The notes under the pieces are model-generated. The model made no database searches. It was not told the DNA's origin and worked only from the letters and a program-made list of their open reading frames with translations. A stretch of DNA of 64,000 nucleotides from NCBI GenBank assembly GCA_963701205.1, contig OY969575.1, forward strand, positions 930,001 through 994,000, read 5' to 3'. The DNA comes from JALZKA01 sp963701205 (lineage in GTDB: Bacteria; Actinomycetota; Thermoleophilia; Solirubrobacterales; 70-9). The position numbers were made by a program, and so were the translations under genes. Positions 31,966 to 38,403 of this stretch are shown one piece after another (positions within the stretch are counted from its first letter, which is position 1; each line of letters starts with the position of its first letter).

Positions 31966-32118
31966 GTGGGCATCGACAACATCGCGCCCTACGGCACTGA
32001 CATGAACATGACCGTTCGCTATCAGGCCCCCGACGGGACCGTCGTCACGGCGCATTTTTTCTTGCTCGACGTCATCTACCGCGGATGCGACATAGCGGGA
32101 GTGGCGATCGGGGGCTAA
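31966..32118 (+). CDS. Short ORF, possibly a gene remnant
   Basis: Fifty codons from GTG 31966 end in TAA at 32116-32118. The peptide (MTVRYQAPDGTVVTAHFFLL, then RGCDIAGVAIGG) looks like beta-strands from a larger domain rather than a complete small protein. The frame is open back to a TAA at 31942. It sits in a 360-base stretch between the cupredoxin-like gene and the NTF2-like gene and may be decayed cargo. Confidence 0.35.
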   Translation: MGIDNIAPYGTDMNMTVRYQAPDGTVVTAHFFLLDVIYRGCDIAGVAIGG

Positions 32119-32184
32119 CGGATGTCCCATGGCCGCATTGGGCCGTCGGACGAGGACGGCTGCCCGTAGCCGCCTGCGGAACCA

Positions 32185-32205
32185 GCGCTTTGGACGAGAA
32201 GCGCC
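32185..32205. repeat. 21-base imperfect palindromic repeat, copy 1
   Basis: GCGCTTTGGACGAGAAGCGCC recurs with two differences at 32689-32709 (here GAGAAG, there GAAACG). Each copy can fold as GGCGC/GCGCC-type arms around the constant TTTGGACGA centre. The two copies flank the NTF2-like gene in direct orientation. Confidence 0.55.
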
Positions 32206-32260
32206 CAAGTCGCTCGCCAAGACGCGCATTACTTCGGTCGTCGCGAGATACTGCGAGACG

Positions 32261-32665
32261 ATGTCTCAGGCAAGTGTCAAAGCGGCCAAGCAATGGACTG
32301 AGGCGTACAACCGCCGCGATTACGCAACCCTGGAAGCGCTGAACGATCCCAACTTCGAAATGTGGTCCGTCTTCGCGCCTCTCGATTCGGGAGGCGTCTT
32401 TCGAGCGCCCGACGGGTTTCCCGACGCTTACTTCGAATCCCTCAACGCCGCGTACGAGAATTTTCAGGTCATCCCGCACCAATGGATCGACGGCGGGGCA
32501 ACCGTTCTCGCGGCGGCAAACGCGAAATGGACTGGTAAGGGAAGTGGCGTTGAGGGACGCACGCCGATCTGGGTCGTCTGGTGGCTTAGGGCGGGCAAGA
32601 TCCTTCGGGAGGAGACGTTCTCCGAGGAGGCACCGGCCTTCGAAGCTGCCTGCCTGTCGAAGTGA
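32261..32665 (+). CDS. NTF2/SnoaL-like protein (islet 1 cargo)
   Basis: A 134-residue protein with an NTF2-like pattern: helical start (MSQASVKAAKQWTEAYNRRD), YATLEALNDPNFEMWS, a central sheet (GATVLAAANAKWTGKGSGVE), RTPIWVVWWLRAGKILREET, and a short C-terminal helix. The MSQ... start and the R-x-GKI turn are common in actinobacterial SnoaL-like proteins. Catalysis is not predictable, since many such proteins bind small ligands. The ATG at 32261 is used because the upstream part of the frame is repeat-like and very basic. It is flanked by the 21-base repeats. Confidence 0.8.
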   Translation: MSQASVKAAKQWTEAYNRRDYATLEALNDPNFEMWSVFAPLDSGGVFRAPDGFPDAYFESLNAAYENFQVIPHQWIDGGATVLAAANAKWTGKGSGVEGRTPIWVVWWLRAGKILREETFSEEAPAFEAACLSK

Positions 32666-32688
32666 ATGGGTGCACCCCCCGGACTTAG

Positions 32689-32709
32689 GCGCTTTGGACG
32701 AAACGCGCC
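32689..32709. repeat. 21-base imperfect palindromic repeat, copy 2
   Basis: GCGCTTTGGACGAAACGCGCC lies 23 bases after the NTF2-like gene and 31 bases before attachment repeat 1. It matches the copy at 32185 except at two positions, and its arms pair (GGCGC with GCGCC) even better than in that copy. Confidence 0.55.
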
Positions 32710-32740
32710 TATCCCAACCGAGGCAAGCCGCGACCACTTG

Positions 32741-32888
32741 ATTGGGCACCAGCCGGGCTTTGGTGCCCAAATCCGCGTATATCCACGCACATCCAAGGGC
32801 ATCCGATCCCGCAATCGACGCCTATTCGTGCCTGAGAGCCCCCGCTTCGCGATCAGGAGGTCGGCGGTTCGAGCCCGCCTAGCTCCAT
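32741..32888 (+). repeat. Attachment-type repeat 1 (arm plus tRNA-Ala 3' half)
   Basis: It begins with a 10-bp perfect inverted repeat (TTGGGCACCA ... TGGTGCCCAA), then CCGCGTATATCC, CGCACATCC and GGCATCCGATCC, then ACGCCTATTCGTGCCTGAGA. It ends in a copy of the tRNA-Ala(CGC) 3' half with a single change (A to G next to the anticodon). The same architecture occurs at 34273 and 41452. The short TCC/ATC-rich motifs look like recombinase arm-binding sites (inference). Confidence 0.8.
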
Positions 32889-32925
32889 AGCCGCACTCGG
32901 ACCAGCCGATCTGCTCCACGAATCG

Positions 32926-34044
32926 TTAGCCGTAGCGCTGGATCAGTTCGTCCACGACCTCATCGGGTGTCGGCATCGCGGCGATCTCGTTGCGGACGCG
33001 CTCCGAGGCCGCACGCATCGACTCTTCCTCCAGCACCCGGACAAGCGCCTTGCGGATGCTCCCCACCGACACCTCCCCGGGCCAGAGGGCTATCCCAACT
33101 CCTCCGTCGGCACCCGCCTCGGCGTTTCCGAACTGATCCGCTGCTTGGGGGAGGAGCACCTGGGGCACGCCCGCGGCGAGTGCGCCCAGGAACGTGCCCG
33201 AGCCAGCGTGTGAAATAACCGCTGCGCACTCGGGCAGGAGGTCCTCCTGCGGGATGAACTCGGCGACTCGCACGTTCGGGGGTTGATCCCCTAGGGACTC
33301 CGGGTCGAGGCCGTTCCCCAACGTGACGACGACTCGCGCCGGCAACTCCCGAGCCGCCTCGGTGGCAACGGTGAAGAGCTCATGGTCCTTGTTGAACACC
33401 GTGCCGAAGGTGATGTAGATGACTGGCTCGGCGCCCGTCGAACCCTCGAGGACCGGAGCGGGCCGCACGAGCTGAATCTGCCCGACATGCTCGATGTCGC
33501 GACTCTGCAGGCTCGGCGGATAGATGTCGATGTAGAGGTGCTCATAGGTCCCCGCGTACGCCCTGGGCTCCAGGCCATTGGCCCGCCACACATTCGCCAA
33601 TTCGTCGGTGGCGCGAACCAGGCGCACCGATGGGAGCAAACGCCCGAAAGCGTGCGTCACGTTGGGGATGCCGGCGTGGGCGGCGGCGATCGGGCCCGCC
33701 AACTCGGCCTGCTCGCAGATCAGGAGGGCCGGGTGCCAATCGTCAACCAGCGGGACGAGGTCGTCGAGCATGGGCTCGACCCGGTGTGCCCCGAAGATCT
33801 TGGCGAACATGAAGTCGGGACGGTCCCTGGGCGGGAGGGATGCCACCTCTGCCGGCGGAGGTGGCATCCCGGCCTCCGCCAGGCCTGCTCTCACGGCGTC
33901 GAAGCCCTTCTCGCGAAGGCGGACACAGGCAATCTCCGAGCATGCCCAGCGCACGTCGTGGCCCGCCTCGCGAAGGGCATGCGCGAGCGGAAGCATCGGT
34001 TGGACGTGGCCACGACCGTGCGTCGACGTGAAGAGCACCCGCAT
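32926..34044 (-). CDS. MGT-type glycosyltransferase (GT1 family, islet 2 cargo)
   Basis: A 372-residue GT-B enzyme of the macrolide/UDP-glucosyltransferase type. It opens with VLFTSTHGRGHVQPMLPLAH, the acceptor-domain motif, followed by GHDVRWACS. The donor-site signature is HAGSGTFLGALAAGVPQVLLP followed by QAADQFGNAE. IYITFGTVFNKDHELF lies at the domain junction. The start ATG 34044 matches family N-termini. It would transfer a sugar to a small hydrophobic molecule, but no biosynthetic genes for such a product are nearby. It is the only gene of the second islet. Confidence 0.9.
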   Translation of the reverse strand: MRVLFTSTHGRGHVQPMLPLAHALREAGHDVRWACSEIACVRLREKGFDAVRAGLAEAGMPPPPAEVASLPPRDRPDFMFAKIFGAHRVEPMLDDLVPLVDDWHPALLICEQAELAGPIAAAHAGIPNVTHAFGRLLPSVRLVRATDELANVWRANGLEPRAYAGTYEHLYIDIYPPSLQSRDIEHVGQIQLVRPAPVLEGSTGAEPVIYITFGTVFNKDHELFTVATEAARELPARVVVTLGNGLDPESLGDQPPNVRVAEFIPQEDLLPECAAVISHAGSGTFLGALAAGVPQVLLPQAADQFGNAEAGADGGVGIALWPGEVSVGSIRKALVRVLEEESMRAASERVRNEIAAMPTPDEVVDELIQRYG

Positions 34045-34077
34045 GGCGCGGACGCTACCTGCTCGGGCTGAGTCGAG

Positions 34078-34100
34078 CACTGGAGCCAGAGACTCCAGTG
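34078..34100. promoter_or_regulatory. Inverted repeat upstream of the glycosyltransferase
   Basis: CACTGGAG (34078-34085) and CTCCAGTG (34093-34100) are exact inverted repeats with a seven-base spacer, 33 bases upstream of the ATG. The position suits an operator or leader hairpin. The rest of 34101-34272 holds a GACGACG/CGTCGTC hairpin near 34175 but no gene. Confidence 0.45.
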
Positions 34101-34272
34101 ACCCCCTGGAGGACGGTGACAAGATCGTTGGCTGGGAGGTCCGCTACCACAACAATTTGCCTCGGATCCAAGGCGACGACGTTCGTCGTCTGCGTAGGCG
34201 CAGGATTCGGGATTCGCAGCGATTTCAACGGCGTCGAGAGCCCCCCCGGTGCTCGAAAGGGAGCCCCAATCG

Positions 34273-34422
34273 ATTGGGCACCAGCCACGTTCTAGTGCCC
34301 AAATCCGCGTACATCCCCGCACATCGGAAGGCATCGGATCCCATAATCGACGCCTATTCGTGCCTGAGAGCCCCCCGCTTCGCAATCAGGAGGTCGGCGG
34401 TTCAAAGCCCGCCTAGCTCCAT
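34273..34422 (+). repeat. Attachment-type repeat 2 (arm plus tRNA-Ala 3' half)
   Basis: It has the same order as repeat 1. The inverted repeat TTGGGCACCA ... TAGTGCCCAA has one mismatch. CCGCGTACATCC, CGCACATCG, GGCATCGGATCC and ACGCCTATTCGTGCCTGAGA follow. The tRNA 3' half then carries one substitution and one inserted base in the T-loop region (TTCAAAGCCC for TTCGAGCCC). Confidence 0.8.
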
Positions 34423-34468
34423 CGCAATAGTTGCTTGCCTCGGAGTGGACCGGCTTCGCCTTGCGGGT

Positions 34469-34753
34469 TTAAGCCGACACCGGCTCGAGGACTCGCGCGA
34501 TGGGCGTACCATCAAGAGCTGGTGAGGCCTCGGATGAGGCCCACACGTTCTTCTCGAGGAACCCTTTGAAGGCGTTGGCCCCCTCGACACTGTCGAAGTC
34601 CAACGACACGTAGATGTATTTGTCGTCGTCCACCGGCTGCTGAATTCGCTGGGCGAGAACTCCAGCGTTCTTTCGCTGCTCTTCGAACCGTGAGAAGGCT
34701 CCAAGCCAGGTCTCCAGGTCGGTTATCGAATGCTCTATGTGCAACGTGGCCAG
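34469..34753 (-). CDS. Small ferredoxin-fold (ABM/DABB-like) protein
   Basis: A 94-residue protein. LHIEHSITDLETWLGAFSRF and YIYVSLDFDSVEGANAFKGF match small dimeric alpha-beta barrel proteins (antibiotic biosynthesis monooxygenase-like), and the C-terminus reads WASSEASPALDGTPIARVLE. The first conventional start is TTG 34744. CTG 34753 gives MATLHIEH, closer to usual family N-termini, and has AGGGG eight bases upstream, so I prefer it. The function is unknown. It is the first gene of islet 3. Confidence 0.7.
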   Translation of the reverse strand: MATLHIEHSITDLETWLGAFSRFEEQRKNAGVLAQRIQQPVDDDKYIYVSLDFDSVEGANAFKGFLEKNVWASSEASPALDGTPIARVLEPVSA

Positions 34754-34783
34754 TTTGGGTTCCCCTCGTCCGTTGTTTGCATG

Positions 34784-36088
34784 TCAGGGCTTCGGGCGCT
34801 CCTCGAACGCTCCGGAGTCGCAGTTGGTGGGGCGGCGCTTGCCGCGCTGGTCGCGCTTGGGACAGTCGTTCGCGAAGCCGACCGCCGCGCTTGGGCGGGG
34901 AATTGCCAGGGTCTTGGTCGGACCGCCGTTACTCGCGAGCTGATTGGCGATCGGATTAGTGCTGTAGCGGTTGAACGGTTCAGTGAAACTGACGATGCAG
35001 CCCTCTTGGGAGCTGAGCACGTTGCCGGCACCGCTGAAGAACCCGGAGCAGTTCTCATCGCTTCCCCCCTGGCCGACCTCATTGCCCGCCAGGATCGAGT
35101 TGTCGACGTTGAAAATCGCGCCGGAGTGCTGGAAGACGCCCCCCGCCACCGCGGTCCCGACCTGATCCTCGTTGGCCCGATTGAACCCGATCGAGGAGTT
35201 CTCGATATCGACGGTCGCCAGGTTGTCGGCCATCACGCCGCCGGCGTCGTTGTTGGCCAGGTTTCCGGCGATCGTCGAATTGAAGACGTGCAGTTCAGGA
35301 TCCTCTAAGTGATTCGCGCCGGTGTACAGGATGCCGTCAGCGAGGATCCCCCCGCCCTTGTTCGTGGCGCTGTTGCCTGAGATCGTGGAAGCCGTGATCT
35401 TTGTGACCGGCACCGTCGTCTGCGACGGCCGGAGATCGATTCCGGCCCCTTCGGCGGCGGTGTTGCCGCTGACCGTCGATCGCAGAATCCTGACAAGGGG
35501 AGCCTGGGACTCGATCCCGCCGCCGACCGCCGCCTGGTTCCCAGTGATCCGGCTGTTCTTGATCGTCGTCGGGCTGTCGAAGAGGAAGAGGCCGCCGCCG
35601 GCGTTGTTGCTCGCGTTCCCGGAAACGACGACTCCGTCAAGGGTCAGCGCGCCCTCAAGCGCGAGGATTCCCGCGCCCTGCTGTTGCCCTGACGTCGCCC
35701 CCTTGGTGATCGTCAGCCCGCGCAGGTAGCCGCCGCCGGAGCCGACGAGGAACACACGATCGTTGAAGTTCGCGTCGATGGTCGTCTTCTTGGCGCCCTT
35801 GCCACGAACAGTGGTGCGATCGGAGAGGTAGAGGTAATGGCTGGTTGCCGGATCGGGCAGCCCAAGTTTGTACCTGCCCGGCTTCAACAGCACCGTGTCG
35901 CGCCCGCTGTGGTCGTCAGCGGCGCTGATCGCCTCCCGGAGGGAGCAGTTCTTTGGCTTGCACGCGCCGGGGTTCGGGTCGTCCTTGCGGGTTGGCTCGT
36001 AGGTCTTTGCGGCGGCTGGGACGGCTGGAAGCATGGCCAAAGCCACGAGCCCAATCGTTAGAACCTGACTGCGTCTACCCATTTCCAC
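34784..36088 (-). CDS. Secreted right-handed beta-helix protein (CSLREAI type)
   Basis: A signal peptide (SQVLTIGLVALAMLPAVPAA) is followed by the CSLREAI motif (NCSLREAISAADDHSGRDTV), the usual opening of Chlamydia-type polymorphic repeat proteins. Many short parallel beta-helix turns with SGN/TGN boundaries follow (VVSGNASNNAGGGLFLFD, STVSGNTAAEGAGIDL, STISGNSATNKGGGI). The C-terminal CDSGAFE is the common end of this family. The 434-residue protein should be extracellular, as an adhesin or polysaccharide-binding protein. Either ATG 36088 or ATG 36082 may start it. Confidence 0.88.
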   Translation of the reverse strand: MEMGRRSQVLTIGLVALAMLPAVPAAAKTYEPTRKDDPNPGACKPKNCSLREAISAADDHSGRDTVLLKPGRYKLGLPDPATSHYLYLSDRTTVRGKGAKKTTIDANFNDRVFLVGSGGGYLRGLTITKGATSGQQQGAGILALEGALTLDGVVVSGNASNNAGGGLFLFDSPTTIKNSRITGNQAAVGGGIESQAPLVRILRSTVSGNTAAEGAGIDLRPSQTTVPVTKITASTISGNSATNKGGGILADGILYTGANHLEDPELHVFNSTIAGNLANNDAGGVMADNLATVDIENSSIGFNRANEDQVGTAVAGGVFQHSGAIFNVDNSILAGNEVGQGGSDENCSGFFSGAGNVLSSQEGCIVSFTEPFNRYSTNPIANQLASNGGPTKTLAIPRPSAAVGFANDCPKRDQRGKRRPTNCDSGAFEERPKP

Positions 36089-36202
36089 CCCCGGTTTCCG
36101 GACACTGCGGCGAGCGTAACACGGATCGAGCCCACTGCCAATGCTGTGATCACGATCGGTCCTTCGCCCAACTCCATCGGCAGTAAGGACTAGCCGCAGC
36201 CA

Positions 36203-37582
36203 CTATCCAGCCGGGTCGATGTTTTGGTTCATCCGGAAGAGGTTGTTCGGGTCGTAACGGCGCTTCACCTTGACCAGCCGGTCGTAGTTCGGCCCGTAGT
36301 TGTCGCGCACCCGTCCTCCATCGTCGGCTCCCATGAAGTTGACATAGCCGCCCACCTCGGAATGAGGGTGGATAGCCCCGTAGTAATCGCGGACCCATGC
36401 GGTGTTCCGCTTGTTGTCGGCGGGGTCCGGCCACATGCCCGCGATCACGCACGCAAAGTTCGCGTCGCGGTGGGCGAACGCGGTCTCATCGGTGCCGACG
36501 CGGTGGCAGGCTCCGTTGATCGGGTAGAGGTGCATCGTTGATTCGACGCACGGGACGCGGGGCCCGCACTCGACGTGGGCGGCGATCGCGTCGTCAGTTA
36601 GCTCCTTGACGAAGGCAGCCTTCCAGTAGTGCTGGAGCCCCTTTGGAAGGAGATCGTCGAAAGCACCGTTCAGCGCCGGATAGGGCATGACGTCCACGCC
36701 GCTCGCAATGACCGGCGCAATGTCGAGCAGCGGAGCGATCGCGGCTGGGCCTTCCTCGACCGGCCCCGACCAGCAGGTGACGATGAGGCACATAGTCTCT
36801 CCGTGCCGGTCCTCGGGGATGAACGGAAGTGGCGGTGCGATCTGGAACGCGAAGAACGCGCCGAGCTCCTCGGGCGCATTCGCGATGAACTCGCGGTAGG
36901 CGCGCATGACCTCCGCCGCCTTGTCCACCGGGTAGAAGATCGGCCCGCCGTAGATCTCGGAGACCGGGTGGAGCTGGAACTCGAGCGTCGTCGCCACGCC
37001 GAAGTTGCCGCTACCCCCACGGAGCGCCCAGAAGAGGTCCGGGTTCTCGGAGTCTGACGCGGTTACGACACTGCCGTCGGCGGTAACAACCTCTGCCGAG
37101 ATCAGGTTGTCGCACGAGAGGCCGCAGCCCCGCGCGAGGTGCCCGATCCCGCCGCCCAGCGTCAGCCCACCGACACCGGTCGTGGAGATGATCCCGCCGG
37201 TTGTCGCCAGTCCGTGCGGATGGGCAGCCGCGTCGAAGTCCCTCCACATGGCGCCGCCCTGGACGCGAGCGGTGCGGCTCTGCACGTCCACCTCGACCTC
37301 ACGCATTGACGAGAGGTCGCAGACGATCCCGCCGTCGTTGGTTCCGAAGCCCGGGACGCTATGGCCGCCGCCGCGCACGGAGAGGTCGAGCCCCTCCTCA
37401 CGGGCAAACTCGATCGTTGCGATGACGTCCTCAATCCCGGCGCATTGCACAATCGCGGCCGGCCGGCGGTCGATCATGCCGTTGTGAACCGTGCGGGCGT
37501 CGTCGTATCCCGGGTGGTCCTGAGTGATCAGGTCTCCGCGAACTCGGTCTCGCATCTTTCTCTCGAATGTGGTCTGAGCCAT
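36203..37582 (-). CDS. Berberine-bridge-type FAD-linked oxidoreductase
   Basis: A 459-residue PCMH-type flavoprotein. The FAD-binding domain has LSVRGGGHSVPGFGTNDGGI, where His is the usual covalent flavin link, and TTGGIISTTGVGGLTLGGGI. The Cys found in bicovalent BBE enzymes is absent, so a single covalent link is likely. The C-terminus has the BBE domain (YDRLVKVKRRYDPNNLFRMN). The start at ATG 37582 has AAAGGTG upstream. The substrate is unknown; relatives oxidise sugars or secondary metabolites. It is cargo of islet 3. Confidence 0.9.
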   Translation of the reverse strand: MAQTTFERKMRDRVRGDLITQDHPGYDDARTVHNGMIDRRPAAIVQCAGIEDVIATIEFAREEGLDLSVRGGGHSVPGFGTNDGGIVCDLSSMREVEVDVQSRTARVQGGAMWRDFDAAAHPHGLATTGGIISTTGVGGLTLGGGIGHLARGCGLSCDNLISAEVVTADGSVVTASDSENPDLFWALRGGSGNFGVATTLEFQLHPVSEIYGGPIFYPVDKAAEVMRAYREFIANAPEELGAFFAFQIAPPLPFIPEDRHGETMCLIVTCWSGPVEEGPAAIAPLLDIAPVIASGVDVMPYPALNGAFDDLLPKGLQHYWKAAFVKELTDDAIAAHVECGPRVPCVESTMHLYPINGACHRVGTDETAFAHRDANFACVIAGMWPDPADNKRNTAWVRDYYGAIHPHSEVGGYVNFMGADDGGRVRDNYGPNYDRLVKVKRRYDPNNLFRMNQNIDPAG

Positions 37583-37626
37583 CTGGCGCACCTTTCTATT
37601 TTGAGTATTCATTGCGGTAGGTCTTC

Positions 37627-38322
37627 CTAGCCGTCCGACAGGCTGACGCCCACGATCCGAGCGTTCGGAAAAACGATTGCGCCCTTGCGGGAGTCCTGGT
37701 AGCACGCAACCCCAGCGGTCTGGGTGCCCGCTGGCTGCACGTCGCTGACAGCAACGAGCGTCGCTGTCTCGTGCGCGTACTCGTTGCCGAACTCGGCAAA
37801 GTCATCCCCTGTGTCGTGGAACCAGAATTCCGTGCGGGATGCCTGTATCGCGGCCTCATTTACCTCGAGTTGACAGCCCCCCAGCGCGAAATCAGAGCCA
37901 ATCTCGGTCGATGCGGTCACCTGAGCGATGATCAAAAACCGACCCGGTTTCGAGTGAGGTACGGCGGCCGTCGAGCACGCCACGTATGTCTGGCTCTCGG
38001 GGTCGCAACTTCCTGAATAGCCGTAGCGTCCCGTACCGCCCTGGGCCGCCATGGCAACCGTTGCGAGGCTCGACTCGTTGATCTGCTGCCCGCCGAGGCT
38101 GTTCGAGCCAAGGTCCGAGCCGCCCAAACTTGAGTTGAGGACGCTCGCGCCGGTGACGGCGTCTCCCGCAAGGTCGGCACCTGTGACGTGGCCGTCCTTG
38201 ATGTGCTTTGACCTGACGCTATTTGGCGCGAGCGCCGCCGCATAAGCGCCGGCGCTGAGCGCGAGGAACAGCGCGACGTAGCCGACGATGTTTGCTCGCA
38301 TATGAGTGGTGAACCCGGTCAC
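37627..38322 (-). CDS. Secreted hypothetical protein of Thermoleophilia type
   Basis: 231 residues starting at GTG 38322, with AAGGAG five bases upstream. The N-terminal anchor RANIVGYVALFLALSAGAYA is followed by short repeating units (SVRSKHIKDGHVTGADLAGD, then SSLGGSDLGSNSLGGQQI) that resemble a pentapeptide-like stalk. A beta-rich C-terminal domain with several Cys comes last. I recall proteins with this head in Solirubrobacterales genomes, but no function is known. It is probably exported. Confidence 0.75.
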   Translation of the reverse strand: MTGFTTHMRANIVGYVALFLALSAGAYAAALAPNSVRSKHIKDGHVTGADLAGDAVTGASVLNSSLGGSDLGSNSLGGQQINESSLATVAMAAQGGTGRYGYSGSCDPESQTYVACSTAAVPHSKPGRFLIIAQVTASTEIGSDFALGGCQLEVNEAAIQASRTEFWFHDTGDDFAEFGNEYAHETATLVAVSDVQPAGTQTAGVACYQDSRKGAIVFPNARIVGVSLSDG

Positions 38323-38403
38323 GTGAACTCCTTCGGCGGTCGGTAAAAAAGCCGGATCGAAGTTCTAGAGGCGGGTGCGTTCCACAAGCGTTCCGCGGAG
38401 TTG

